This document shows, in pieces, positions 16,709 to 31,904 of a DNA stretch of 64,000 nt. The stretch is taken from NCBI GenBank assembly GCA_002104945.1, contig MCFH01000044.1, forward strand, positions 248,001 to 312,000, in the 5' to 3' direction. Made by a program: the position numbers and the translations under genes. Below the pieces are notes generated by a model. It made no database searches. It was not told the DNA's origin and saw nothing but the letters and a program-made list of their open reading frames with translations. Source of the stretch: Piromyces finnis. Its lineage: Eukaryota > Neocallimastigomycota > Neocallimastigomycetes > Neocallimastigales > Neocallimastigaceae. How positions within the stretch are numbered: the stretch's first letter is position 1; every line of letters starts with the position of its first letter.

Positions 16709-19245
16709 ATTAATATTTATATTCTTTATTTGATGAAATTTAACTATATAAGTGAATTGTTTATTGATAATGTTATAAAAATATTAAATATTAATTACAT
16801 ATGTTTAAAATTAATAATATTTTTGATGTTTGGAAATACATACTAAAGATTTAAAAATGACAAAAATTTAGATATTATCTTTATAGAGTAAATTTTCTTT
16901 TTCTTATAATTAATTATTTTCTAAAAAATATAAAGTTTTTATTTTATTTTTATTTTTATATTATTTGTTTTCATCAATATATATTTAAAGAAAGAATATT
17001 TTCAAAAAGGCAATAACAATTCTTTCTTTTAAATATATACTTAGAATATGAAAATTTGTTTGACTTCGCTTATTCTAATTAAATAAATTAATAATATGTA
17101 TGTTATAAAACTATTTTATTTTTAATATTAATTTATTTATTTGTTTATAGTTTAATATTCTCTTTTTGTTTTTGTTTTTGTTTTTTTTTTTTTTTGTTTG
17201 TTTTTTTGTTTTTGATTGTTTGTTTGTTTTTTAATAATTTTTATTTACTATTTTTTTAAATTATTATTTTACAAAAAAAGCATTTTAGTAACGAATATAA
17301 AAAAAATATTTTAATTTTAAAAAAAAAAAAAAAAAAGAATAAAATAATAAAATGAAAAATTAATTTTAATTATTATAAAAACAAGAAATATAAATAAAAT
17401 TAATATAAACAATTATATTATAAATATATTGATTGACATATATTAATAAATTACTCTGTATATTATTATAAAACCAAAAATCTTCAATATAGATATATTA
17501 AATTTTTTATTATATTATGAAAATAATAATATAAAAAAATAAAAGGTATAATAACAACTTATATATTTTATTCATTAATGGTCTCTTTATTAATTTATTA
17601 ATATTTATAGGTTGTTAAATAATTATTAATTAGAAACAACATTATTTGCAAGGTTATTATTAGATTATTATGAAATTTTTATATTATTATTTGTTCTTCT
17701 ATTAATTAAAAACTATATTAAATCTATTAAAATATATTAAATAATATTAATATTTCATATAATAATATATTAAACATTATACTTCAAATTTAGAAATTTA
17801 AATTTAATATAATATAATCCAAATTCATGAAAAAAAACATAAATATAGGAAATTGCTTTATCGTTAAATCCAAATGATACTTAAAATTAATAATTCAAAA
17901 AAAAAAAATATTTTATTGAAATTCGACATTAATTATAAAGTTATATATTCCTTAATTGTTATTTAATGTTTATTTTTATTTATTAAATTTTATTACATTT
18001 TGTAATGCCAGTTGTAATACAGAAATTTTAATATTTTGAAATTTATTAAAAAAGATATTCTTTTTCAAAATTGGCATTTCTATTAAAATTTAATATATTG
18101 AATATATTGAATCTTAATATAAAAAAATAATAGTTAAGGGTCAGGTTACAAGTTTAGTTTCACAATTTATAATGAAGATTTTTCAAATTTATATTTTATT
18201 TTCCTCGGTTGAAATTTTGTAATATATATAATTTTATAATTTTTTATGTTTTTTTTTTTTTAAAAAAAATATAAGCATATAAGATATAAGCATATTATAA
18301 CAATATTTTTTTAATCTCAGTATTCACTATAAAATATTATTTAAAAATTTATTTGCATGATATTTCCTAAATATAAAAAAAAATAATAATAATAATAAAT
18401 TCTAAAAATCTTATTATTCTTTTCTTTTTTTCTTTTTTATTCATTGTTATTATAAATTACAATATGTATTTTTTTTTATATACATTTCTTGTTATTTGCT
18501 TATTTTTACAATGAAATAAAAAATTATATTTATTATTATATATAATTGAAAAAACTAATAAAAATAAGGTTAATTATTTTCAAATTAAAAATTAGAATTT
18601 ATATCCTAATATAAAATATAAAATATAGAAAAAGTATTATTTAAATCATGTTTCTTATGAAAATAAAATTAAACAAAATTTTGATAAAATAAAACTTTAA
18701 TAAAATTTTATTAATGTAAAGTTATAAAATACAAAAAATATTTATGGTAATATGATTTTATATGTTAATACCTCTTAAATAATCAAGAAATAAAAGTATC
18801 TATTAATATGTAGCATTAAAACAATTTATCATATATTATAAATATTTACATATAAGATATTATAGTATGATTTTATTTTGAAAAAAAAATTATTTGACTA
18901 AAAATGCTTAGACTTCACATTATAACTATTGTAATTACATTTTTAATATTGTGTAAAATTACAACATTTTTTTTTTTGCTTTATAAAATATTACATAAAA
19001 TTATTAAACATATCAAATATGTACAATCAATATATGTTTTTATACCTATACCTAAATATACATTTTAAACTTTTTATTAAGATTTGCCAATAAAAAGTTT
19101 AATCAAAAAAAGTTTGGTTTGAATATATATTGAATATGGCTAAGATGTATAAATATATAAATTAAAAAAATAAAATAATTTAAAATATACATCTTATATC
19201 AAAATTTGTGTATAGAAGATAATATAAAAAAAAGAGGATATAACA
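16709..19245. other. Long AT-rich intergenic spacer
   Basis: No coding frame or structured RNA was recognised in 2.5 kb. A T/G-rich low-complexity stretch (TTTTTG and GTTT units) lies at about 17160-17235. Confidence 0.6.
17160..17235. repeat. T/G low-complexity tract
   Basis: Imperfect TTTTTG and GTTT units on the plus strand. It is one of the few strand-asymmetric simple repeats here that is not A/T only. Confidence 0.8.
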
Positions 19246-20832
19246 ATGAAAATTATTAGGCAAAAATATTTAAATAAAATAGGAATTCTTATCTTTTTAA
19301 ATTTCTTATTTTTAGTAGTTATATATATTAGATCTATTTATAATAATAAAAATAATAAAAAACTAAATGTATTAGAAAAAGATTTAAAAAAAATAATAAA
19401 TGATGCTGAAAAATATAAATTTGGCATAACTAAATTAAATAGCTATGATATTAATATAAATAAGATGAGAAAAACAAATTATAATGACAATATATCTAAC
19501 AATGTAAAAAAATTATTGAAAAAGTTAAATACTCCATTAACTAGTGAAAATTTTAACGAATTAAGAGATCGAGAAGAATTTCATACTTCATTGTGGTATT
19601 CTATATTTGGAACAATAAATTTGAATACAAAAAATAATAATATAGAATTGCAAAATTACAAAGAAAAATTAATAAACGAATCTTCTTTTCTTTCTAGTAA
19701 AAATTTAGATAATTTTAATATCTATAAAAAAATACTAGGAACACTACATCAATCATTATATCCCTGGCTTTATGGTAAAAAATTTAATACATTTGGTGAT
19801 CTAATGAAATCATTTAATGGAAGAGGAATTGTTATAAGCACTGGTAATAAACATTTTAGATATGCTAAAAGTACAATTGATATTTTACGTAATATACATA
19901 ATTGTACTCTACCAATAGAAATTATTTATAATGGAGATAATGATTTATCAAAAGAAAATCAAAAACAACTTCAAAATTTTAAAAATATTTTTCTAACAGA
20001 TTTTTCAAATTATTTTGATAATGACATTATTAATATTAGTGGTTGGGCTATTAAGCCATTTGCAATATTAGCTTCACGTTTTGAAGAAATAATTTTATTA
20101 GATGCTGATGTTCTTTATTTAAGAAATCCAGAAGAACTCTTTGAAGAAAAGGGATATATAAAGACAGGAACGTTTTTTTTCCGTGATCGTACATTATTTC
20201 CTGGATCTAATCCAGCTTCTGTTTGGTTAAAAGAATGGATGATTAATCCCCTTCCAGAGACAAGAAATTCTAGATTTTGGAATGAAAAAACATATCATGA
20301 AATGGAATCAAGTACAGTAGTTATTCATAAAACAAAAACAATTCTTGGATTATTAAATACATGTATTTTAAATGAACAGAAATATAGAGATGAAGTAGTT
20401 TATAAATTGGTTTATGGAGATAAAGAAACATTTTGGATAGGATTTGATATGGCTCGGCAATCTTATTATATGAATCCATCACCAAGTGTTTTCTTTGGTG
20501 AGATATTAACCAAAAAAAATAAAAAAAATGTAAAAAATAAAACGTTAAGATTTTGTGGCCATAATGGACATATGTTAGAAAATGGAAAACTTTTATATTG
20601 GAATGGTCATTTGATAAGAGATAAAAACCATGTAAATAGGTTTTCAAAATTAGTTAATTTTACTTCTTATTACATTGAAAGTAAACATAATAATTGGACA
20701 CCTGGTCTTTCATGTCTAAAATTAGAAAAAAATAAAATAAATAAAAAGTTAATTCCATTTGATCTGGAATTACGAAATACTTTTGATAAAATTTTAGAAA
20801 GAGAAAACCAAAACCACTATATTATATCATAA
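19246..20832 (+). CDS. Second Mnn1/GT71-type alpha-mannosyltransferase
   Basis: Intronless, 528 residues, homologous over the whole catalytic domain to the gene at 1307-2992. A short basic N-terminus precedes a single membrane anchor (about 10-30), giving type II topology; the stalk is Asn/Lys-rich. Motifs in the same order: 'GRGIVISTGNKHFRYAKST', 'SGWAIKPFAILASRFEE', the DxD motif 'LLDADVLYLRNPEELF' (Asp286, Asp288), 'FFFRDRTLFPG', 'MESSTVVIHKTK', 'FCGHNGHM'. The likely role is Golgi mannosylation of wall glycoproteins. Compared with the first copy, the stalk is shorter and the codons more A/T-biased, suggesting lower expression; this is inference. The start is the first ATG, just ahead of the anchor. 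It lies far from its paralogue with three unrelated genes and a pseudogene between, so this is not a simple tandem pair. Confidence 0.85.
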   Translation: MKIIRQKYLNKIGILIFLNFLFLVVIYIRSIYNNKNNKKLNVLEKDLKKIINDAEKYKFGITKLNSYDININKMRKTNYNDNISNNVKKLLKKLNTPLTSENFNELRDREEFHTSLWYSIFGTINLNTKNNNIELQNYKEKLINESSFLSSKNLDNFNIYKKILGTLHQSLYPWLYGKKFNTFGDLMKSFNGRGIVISTGNKHFRYAKSTIDILRNIHNCTLPIEIIYNGDNDLSKENQKQLQNFKNIFLTDFSNYFDNDIINISGWAIKPFAILASRFEEIILLDADVLYLRNPEELFEEKGYIKTGTFFFRDRTLFPGSNPASVWLKEWMINPLPETRNSRFWNEKTYHEMESSTVVIHKTKTILGLLNTCILNEQKYRDEVVYKLVYGDKETFWIGFDMARQSYYMNPSPSVFFGEILTKKNKKNVKNKTLRFCGHNGHMLENGKLLYWNGHLIRDKNHVNRFSKLVNFTSYYIESKHNNWTPGLSCLKLEKNKINKKLIPFDLELRNTFDKILERENQNHYIIS

Positions 20833-21513
20833 AAACATAAAAGTAAATATATAAATATAATAAATAAGTCGGATAAGTCCATTATCCATTATATATGATA
20901 ATTCTTAATAACAACATTGTTATTGTTATCACATAAAAATTTTTACAAATAAGTTTATTGATACCCTTTATTTCTTTATTTTTTATTCATGTAAAAAAAA
21001 AATTGATATAATAAAAAAAAATTTTTTTTCTTCATTTAATAATAATAATAATATATATTATTATCATATAAAATAAACTTTTATAATTAAAACTTGTATT
21101 AACAAAAATTTTATTACACTTTTTTAACTATTGATAAATTATTTTTATTAATCGCAAATAAGTACTATTTTATATTTATAGTATATTTAATTATTATAAT
21201 GAATATCATTTAAATATGATGATAATATAAATATCAATATTAAATAATAAGTACTTAAAACTTAAAAAAGCACCATTAAAAGAGTATATTATAAATACTT
21301 ATAATTAACAAATTCAAAAAATAATTAAATATTAATAAATACTAGAATACTAAAATAATAAATTTAATATATTTTTTATATATTATTTAAAGGGTTAATT
21401 CTTTATAACTAATTTTGTAGAACCAATCATTTAATTTTAAAGATCATCCATAAAAATTAAATATTTTTTAAAAAAATATATTTATATATATAATTAATTA
21501 TATAAGTTAATTA
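20833..21513. other. AT-rich intergenic spacer upstream of the SRP RNA
   Basis: No gene was seen. The sequence is A/T-rich up to the abrupt rise in G+C at about 21514. Confidence 0.6.
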
Positions 21514-21813
21514 GTTGGATATAGTGGCGAATATCTGTAAGCTAAGTTTCTGAGCAACTGAATGTAGGACGGTATGAGTTACGAGATTGTGATTTAGGAC
21601 TTTCTTATGTAGAGAGTCGGTCTTATTCAAGTACTGAGTTAACATTCGTTAAAGGATGTAGGTCCTTTGACAAGGTTATTAACGAAGTGGGTAATGCGTG
21701 AGGCTGGTAACAGAGCAGCGAAAACCACTCGCTTGGTACGGTGATTGAGATAGCTGGCTTGAGTAAGAACCTACTTCTGCTTGTAATAATAGTTATCGGA
21801 CGAATTTCTTTTT
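21514..21813 (+). ncRNA. Signal recognition particle RNA (7SL)
   Basis: A ~300-nt island of balanced base composition in otherwise A/T DNA, with no long open frame. It shows the landmarks of eukaryotic SRP RNA in the right order. Near the 5' end is 'GTGGCG' (21524-21529), then the Alu-domain UGUNR motif UGUAA (21536-21540) and 'TCTGAG', parallel to human 7SL. Helix 6: stem 21651-21657 with 21662-21668 closing a GNAR tetraloop GUAG (21658-21661), the SRP19 site. Helix 8: stem 21704-21706 with 21711-21713 closing a GNRA loop GUAA (21707-21710), followed by the AGCAG of the SRP54-binding symmetric loop (21714-21718). A T-run at 21809-21813 fits a Pol III terminator. The exact ends are estimates. 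Confidence 0.88.
21809..21813 (+). terminator. Probable Pol III T-run terminator of the SRP RNA
   Basis: A short T-run right after the last G/C-containing segment of the SRP RNA. This suits RNA polymerase III, but T-runs are common in this DNA. Confidence 0.5.
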
Positions 21814-22431
21814 ATTTCATTAAAATATATTTAAACAAATTTAGTAATATGAAGTAGTAATATTTTAATTATTATTATTTTGTAATGTAATTTATATTGT
21901 TAATATATAGGAAAAAAAAATTTTTTAAAAGAAACAATATTTTATAATCATTATTAATCAAATGTAAAATATACTGTTAATCAAAATGATGATAATAGTA
22001 ATATATTTAATTTTTATTTCTATTTATTTTTAATTTCTATTTTACATCGTTTATATTTATATTTATTTTTTGTTTTATTTTTATTTTTTAATTAATCTAT
22101 CTAAAATTAGAGATATTAAAATTATAATAATAATTTAATATCTCTAATTTTAGATAGATTAATATTTTTTATAATAATGATCATGTTATTTTTTTTTTTT
22201 TATAAAATTAGTAAAAACCTGAATTAAGGGTATTTTAAATTATTATTTCGTATATTTATCTTATAGTAAAAAAAAAAGAAAAGAAATTATAATTTAAAAT
22301 ATTGATGAAACTGATAATCCAAATTACATAATTAGTAAATTTAGAATTAAAAAATACAATTGTCTATTTTATCTATTATATAAAAAAAATTATGGAAAGT
22401 TTTAATTTTTTTTTATTTTGACTTAAAAAAT
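21814..22431. other. Intergenic spacer between SRP RNA and CotH copy A
   Basis: A/T-rich. It holds a long perfect inverted repeat (22091-22163) and otherwise nothing recognised. Confidence 0.6.
22091..22163. repeat. Perfect 30-bp inverted repeat with 13-base loop
   Basis: Arms 22091-22120 and 22134-22163 are exact reverse complements over 30 bases and are not simple repeats. The loop is 22121-22133. It lies about 270 bases beyond the stop codon of CotH copy A. It could be a small hairpin RNA, a MITE-like remnant or a 3'-end element. Confidence 0.9.
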
Positions 22432-24961
<2,530 letters not shown>

Positions 24962-25929
24962 CTTTGAAGTAACATTAATTATTAATTTTTAATTTTTATT
25001 TTATTAATTCTAAATTCTCTTTTTTTTAAAACATTTATTTCTGTATAAATCCACACCTAAATGATTATTTCTTAATAATTATAAGAAAATACACTTTTTT
25101 TTTAGAAATTTTTTTTATACTATAAATTATAAATTAAATTTAAAACAAGCTTTTTTTTTACAAAAATGGTATTGTGTAATTTTTATTTTTCTATATAATA
25201 TATTATTATATAATAAAGTTTCATATAAAAAGTTTAATTAAACAATTAATTCTTGGTAAAACCTTAAATTATAGTAATTTAATTAGTGGATTTATTTTTT
25301 CTAAATTGTTAATATTTATGTAATTACGAAAAAGTTAAAATATTATTAAATTAGGTAAATACTATAAAAACAACATGATTTTTTATAATTTTCTTAATAC
25401 TGATTTAAATATATATAATAATATAATAATATAAAATTAAAATTGGCTATAAATAATTATTAAAATAAACATAAAATGTAATGAAATTATTAAGAATGTT
25501 GTTTTTTAAATTTCTTTTTATTAATAATAGAATTATCAATTTACTAATATTATTAATAACAATATATATATATAAAACTTTTTTGTAGTAAAATTTTTGT
25601 ACGCCATTAATTTTTTACTTTTTAAACTTTATGATTGACTAATATATTTTTTTTTTAAGTTTTATTATCCAATAAAATCAAATTATACTAATTTTAACAT
25701 TACACAATTCAAAAATGGGAATATTATAAAATATAGTTAAATATTACTAAATAATGAACTTTATTCTATATTATATTTTTTTAATATGATAAATGAAAAA
25801 TATATAAAATAAAGTATCCTTTTAATTATAAAATAAAAAAAAAAAAATAATAATATATATATAAATATATATAAAAAAATAATTTAATAAGAAGAAAATG
25901 AATGATAGTATAAAGTAAAAATAAGAAAA
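24962..25929. other. Divergent promoter region between CotH copies A and B
   Basis: A/T-rich, no coding sequence. About 970 bases separate the two start codons, which point away from each other, so it must hold both promoters. No specific motif was identified. Confidence 0.6.
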
Positions 25930-28128
25930 ATGTTATTGAAATATTTAGGAGTTTTTTTTTCAGCTTTAACTGCAATAAGCAATGGTAAAAATATTAGTAA
26001 ACCTAAATATAATAATTCATAAATGAGAATATTATTAAAAATATTTAAAATAATACTTTGTTTTTTGTATATAATAACAAATAATATAAATATTATAGCA
26101 AAAACATTTAATTTCAATGTTGTATCAATTTTAGGAGAAGGATATATTATGGGTGTTAAATATGATACTAATGAGATTCCTATTCCATTGACTTCAACAA
26201 CTTTTCCTTGTATATATTTTATTTAATTAATTTATTAAATGATTTTTACATTTATTAATGAATAAAAGGTTTTGAATCACAATTATTTATTTGTATTGTT
26301 AAAAATGTTTAATAATATTATAGTATTTAAGGGTTCAATTAGTGTTCCAACTCTTACTAAATATAAGTACGTTGCTTTAGAACCAACTACCAACAAAATT
26401 ATAGAGGAAGAAAAAATTTTAAGAACTTATACAGAAGAAAATTCAAAAGTTAATGAAGTTTATAATAGGTAAAGTATAATATTCTTCATATATATTATAT
26501 TTGATATTTTTAAAGGATGAAATTAAAAAAAAAATATAAGACTAAGAATATATCAATTAATTAATTTATTCATATAATATTAAAGAACAACAAAACTAGA
26601 AATAAATATACCAAAACTTCCAGAACCATTTAAGCCAATGTTCAAAATGGGTTCAAAAAATTTTAAACCATTCCCTAATGAAATATTTAATGTTTATGCA
26701 AAATGTAATGAAAACGATTATTTTGATGTGTCAAATCATCCATTTAATATAATAGACGGAAAAAAGACTGGTAATAATAAACTAGTAAATTGTACTTTTA
26801 ATATTGTTTCACCAACTACAACTTTTTCTAGTGATGGTACTCTTCATGTTATTGGATATGGAAGTCGTAGCTATAAAAAACTGTCTTTTGGTTTTAAATT
26901 TGATAAGAAATTTTTAGGAAGAAAAGCTGTAAAGATAAGAGCTATGGCTAATGATCCAACTTATGTTCGTGAAAGACTTTCTACTGAATTATTCAGAGCA
27001 GTTGGTGTTCCAGCTCAAGAAGGTGCTTATGCTAGACTTTTTATTAACGGTGATATATATGGGCTATACTTTCTTATTGATAGTATTAGTAATAGATGGA
27101 TTAAATCATATATTCATGGGGATATTAAAGCAAAAATTGGTGTTAGCTATCAGCTAATTTCATCTCAACCTAGTGGCCCATATTCTGATTTAAGATATAA
27201 GGGGGAAAATTACGAGGAATATGATGCAAATGGACCATATGCTCTTGATGAATATGAAAAAAGTGATTTTGCTCCAGGTGATGAAGCTTCTAAATGGAAG
27301 CCTTTAATTGATTTTACTAGAATGTATGATAATTGGATTAAAACATATGGAAACGATTCCTCAGATAAAGCTATCGAAGAACTTAAAAAATTCCTTAATA
27401 TTGAATCTACTCTTAGAATGATGGCTATTGAAGCATTGATTGTTTCACTTGATAATTTTTGGCTTGTATCAAGTAATACTGCCATATATTATAATCCTGA
27501 AAGAAAAAATTATCAATTTATTCCATTTGATTTTGATCAAACCTTTTTAGGTTCTAGGGATTTTATCTTTATTCCAAAAGATTATATGAATGATTGTATT
27601 ACTTGGACTAATGCAGCTGAATCTGTATATGAGCATTATTTCGTAAATAATTTATTGAGTCATCCACAGATTAAACAAAGATATGAAGTTATATTAGCTA
27701 AGGCTAGTAGAGAGGTATTTGATTCTGACACAGTATCATCTTATGTTCATGCTCTTGCTGATTTAATAAGAGAAGATGTTGAATGGAGTTTTAATTCAAT
27801 AGATTATTTAAATACAGAATATAAAGGATATGTTAATCATTATAATATAGAAGAATTTGAAGGAAATCTTGAATATTTACATGTTTCCTTTAATCAATCT
27901 ATTAGAGCTGAAGATACTGTATTTGGTATCAGAGAATGGGTAGAAAAGAGAGGTAATGGTTGTAGAGCCTCAACTGATAGTATTGATATTTCAAATAATG
28001 AAAATATATCTGATAATGTTAACATAGAGCCTTTTGTTGATTCCAAATCAGGAAGTAGTCGTATTTTAAATAATGATTTTACTATTTTTTTTATCTTTAC
28101 TCAATTCATTTTATTCTTTTTCATATAA
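25930..28128 (+). CDS. CotH-domain surface protein, copy B
   Basis: Exons 25930-25984, 26099-26209, 26324-26468, 26586-28128; product 617 residues. The signal peptide (1-19, ends 'LTAISNG') is followed by 'KTFNFNVVSILGEGY' and 'TKYKYVALEP'. The CotH domain has 'NDPTYVRERLSTELFRAVG', 'PAQEGAYARLFINGDIYGLY' and 'IPFDFDQTFLGSRD'. After 'DISNNENISDN' the C-terminus has a small-residue patch (SGSSR) and a strongly hydrophobic end, a likely GPI signal. 'DPTY' replaces the common 'DPTL'. The long open frame starting at the internal ATG at 26638 is only exon 4; using the upstream exons restores the signal peptide and joins in phase. Confidence 0.88.
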
Positions 28129-28845
28129 AATAAAAAAGTAAAAAGAAAAAAAGTTATATAAAAATAATTATAAAAGTAATTAAAAAAGAAGCAATAAAAA
28201 TAAAAAATTGAAAATAATAATATCAATATACATAATAAAAAGATAAATATAAGAAAAATAATATTTATTATTTTAATATAAATAACAATAATTATACATA
28301 GTAATTAATATTTTAAAATTTAAATATTAAATATATACTCAAAATCAGATTGATTTTTTTTTATTAAAAATATTATACATAAAATAATAAAAATAAAAAT
28401 AAAAAAGTATTTGAATGCTTTATAAAAAATATATAATATTATTATAATAATATAATAATAAAAAACAACAATAAAGGTTAATATTAAAAAAAAAAAAGAA
28501 TAAAATTTTCTTTTTTAAATATATATGTGATATCGTATTATTTTATAAAACATAAAATTAATATTATAATTATAATATTATTAAAAGTTAGAATTATTTC
28601 AATATAATATACATACATCATGAATTTAAATATATTTAGTTATGAAAAAATATATTATATTAATATGAATAAAAATATATAATATTTTGATTACTTTTTG
28701 TATTATATTTACTGATATATATAAGTTAGTTTTAATTCTTTTTTTTTTTTTTTTTTACATATTTAAAATAATTTATTAATTTATATTTGAAAAATAAAAT
28801 ATTTATTTATTTATTAAAATATTTATTTATTTATATATAATTAAT
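28129..28845. other. AT-rich spacer
   Basis: No gene was recognised. From about 28846 onward the sequence is the segment that was copied to 33222 onward. Confidence 0.6.
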
Positions 28846-29486
28846 AACTAATAATAATTATACTTAATATATTAAATTTTAAGTTCTAGTTTTTTCTTTT
28901 TTTTTTTTTTTAAATTAAATTATAAACTAAAGTTATTAATGAAATTACACAATTAATGATTTTTAGTTACACACAATATATTAATAAATATAATATATTA
29001 TTATTTAGGATTTATATTGTGAGACAAAATCATATATTCTTCTAACCCTAATATATTACATAATATATATAATATTGTTTATTTTTCATTTTTACTTTCT
29101 TTTATTCAAAAAAAAAAAAAAAAAAAAATATATATATAATCAATTATTCAAAAAGAATAATTGATATTAATGGTTTTTATTTAAATAATTAATTTTATTA
29201 AATTAAAAAGAAACAAAATAAAAAAATAAAATAAAACTAAAAAATATAGAAAAAATAAAAAAAAAAGTATTAAAACATAAAAATGAAAATAAAAAGAATT
29301 GCATTATTTTTTTCTACTATATTTGCTCTTGGAAATGGTAAAAAATTTAAATTATGAAAAGTTTATGTTTTAAATAATTTATTTTTAAATAAATAAATAA
29401 ATAAATAGATGGATAGATGGATAGATTGTAATAGACTACTTATAAACAACTCAGTATATTTTATTTTATTTCATATTTAATATTTA
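28846..29486. repeat. Source copy of a duplicated segment (promoter, exon 1, part of intron 1 of CotH copy C)
   Basis: It aligns by eye with 33222-33988. The part from about 29035 through exon 1 and the first 40 bases of intron 1 is nearly identical between copies; the upstream part is clearly diverged. The TAAA run in the intron is only about 26 bases here. Confidence 0.85.
29139..29165 (+). promoter_or_regulatory. 11-bp hairpin in the promoter of CotH copy C
   Basis: Perfect inverted repeat (29139-29149 with 29155-29165, 5-base A loop) about 120 bases before the start codon. It is kept unchanged in the duplicated promoter at 33510-33536. A regulatory role is only a guess. Confidence 0.45.
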
Positions 29487-29651
29487 TAATTTAAATAAAA
29501 TCTAACAACATTTCAATTATTAATTTTAATAGCAAAGAATTATAATTTCAAAGTAGTTTCACTTTCTGGTGAAAATTATAGTATTGGTGTAAAATATGGA
29601 AATGAAATTAAACCATTATTTTCTGATAATTTCCCATGTAATTTTTTTTTT

Positions 29652-29685
<34 letters not shown>

Positions 29686-31543
29686 TAGAAATAAGATTTT
29701 AAATTTAAATATATTAAAGAGTCTAATTATTTTCTATTATTTTAAATAAAAGTATTTACTGGAACTATTGAAGCTGATAATATTGATAAATATAAGTATG
29801 TTGTTCTTGATAAATCTGGTGTAACAATTGAAGAAGAAAACATTGAAAGAACTTATTCAGATGAATCAATAAATGAAGTTTTCAATAGGTAATAATTATA
29901 CTAAATAAGTTAATAACAATAATAGCAGAGTTATAAAATAGATTTTTTTAATTTATAAACAAAAAATTACTATTTATTTATTAAAAATATTTTATTAAAT
30001 AAGAACCAACAAAAAAGTTGAAATTCCGAAACTTCCAGAACCATTTAAAAGAATGTTCAGTATGGGCTCTGAAAAATTCAAACCATTCCCAAATAATGTA
30101 ATATATAATGTTTATGCTAAATGTAATGAAACAGATTATGAATATATTTCAAATAATGCATTTATTATGGATGGTGACAAGAAGATACGTAATGACAAGC
30201 ATGCTAATTGTACCATTACTATTATCTCACCGGATAATGTCTATCGTTCCACAGGATCAGCTTATATCTTTGGTTTTGGTAGTCGTGCTTATAAAAAGTT
30301 TTCATGGGGTATGAAATTGGATAAAAAGTTTTTAGGAAGAAAGACTATCAAATTTAGAGCTATGGCTTCTGATCCAACTCTTATTCGTGAAAAGCTCACT
30401 ACTGAATTATATAAATCTGTTTATGTTCCAGTTCAAGAAGGTACCTACGCAAGACTTATTATTAATGATGATGTCTATGGTTTATATACCATTATGGATA
30501 GTATTAATAAAAGATGGTATAAATCCTACATTCATGGAGACACCAAATCCAAAGTAGGATTTGGATATAAATTATTTTCTTCACCTCCAGCAGGACCATA
30601 TTCCGATTTAAAATACTTAGGTGATGATTATACACTTTATGATGATGTTGGTACATATAAACTTGATGTATATGACGAAGATACAATTAACATTGATGAT
30701 CGTGTTGCTCAATGGAAACCATTAATTGAATTTACCAAAATGTATGATAATTGGGTTAAAACATATGGTAATGATAATTCCGACAAAGCAATAGATGAAC
30801 TTAAAAAGTTTTTAAATATCGAAAACTTACTTAGATTATTAGCTATTGAAACTTTAGTAGTTTCTCTTGATGGTTTTTGGTATGTTATGAGTAATACAGC
30901 AATTTATCAAAATCCTCAAAGAAATAATTACCAATTTCTTCCATTTGATTTTGATGAAACATTGATTGGTAATAAAAACGATCCATTAATTGACGAGGAA
31001 ACCTATAAAACTGATTGTATTACCTGGGCAACCAAGAATGAAACAAGTTTTGAACATTACTTTACTAACAATTTGTTTAAGCATCCACAAATTAAGAATA
31101 GATATGATGTTATCTTAGGAAAAATTAGTAGAGAAACTTTTGCACCTGATAAAGTTAGAGCATTTATTAACAGCATAGCCGATTTAATTAGAGAAGATGT
31201 TCAATGGAATTTTGATGCTATTAAAACATTAGATATCGATTATGAAGGCGGATATATTAATCGTTTTACTTATGAAGAATTTGAAAAGAATCGTGAATAT
31301 GGACATCTTGATTATCAACCAGATATTAGAGCTAATGATGCTTCCTTTGGTGTTATGGAATGGGTTGAAATGAGAGGTAATAGTTGTAAAGCTTATACTA
31401 GTAATGTTAATTTAAATGATGATAAGTATATTTCTGATGATTACGAGGTAGAAGTTCCATTTTCGTCTGCTTCTAAAAACTTTATTGCAAAAATTACTTT
31501 AGTTACTGCATTATCTCAATTGTTAATCTTTTTCTTAATTTAA
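29283..31543 (+). CDS. CotH-domain surface protein, copy C
   Basis: Exons 29283-29337, 29533-29637, 29753-29888, 30004-31543; product 611 residues. Signal peptide 1-19 (ends 'IFALGNG'). The N-terminal region has 'KNYNFKVVSLSGENY' and 'GTIEADNIDKYKYVVLD'. The CotH domain has 'SDPTLIREKLTTELYKSV', then 'YVPVQEGTYARL' with Tyr where most copies have Gly, and 'LPFDFDETLIGNKN'. The tail 'SKNFIAKITLVTALSQLLIF' is hydrophobic and suits a GPI anchor. Codons are richer in C-ending forms than in copies A and B, which may mean higher expression. Its promoter and exon 1 were copied to 33222-33988 without the rest of the gene. Confidence 0.88.
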
Positions 31544-31904
31544 ATTTGAAAAATAGTTCTGGATTTTGAATTTGAATTTAAGAAATTGTAGAAATAATAT
31601 TTAGAAAATTAAAATTAATTGTATTATAATACAAATAATTTTTTTTTTCTTCAGTGTATAATATAAAAAAAATATATTATTAAAAGAAAGTAATATATAT
31701 ATATTTATATTATAACATACATATTATAAATAACAACTAAGTTTAAAAAAAAAAATAGAAATATTTCTAAAGAAAAATAATAATATAATCAATAAATTTA
31801 AAATTTTATTTTCTTTATTAAAAAAAAGAAATAAAGTGTAATAAAAATAAAAATATATAAATTTACAAAAATATAATGATACAGGAATATACTTTAATTT
31901 TTAT
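31544..31904. other. AT-rich spacer
   Basis: Nothing was recognised before the (TTTTA)n repeat. Confidence 0.6.
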
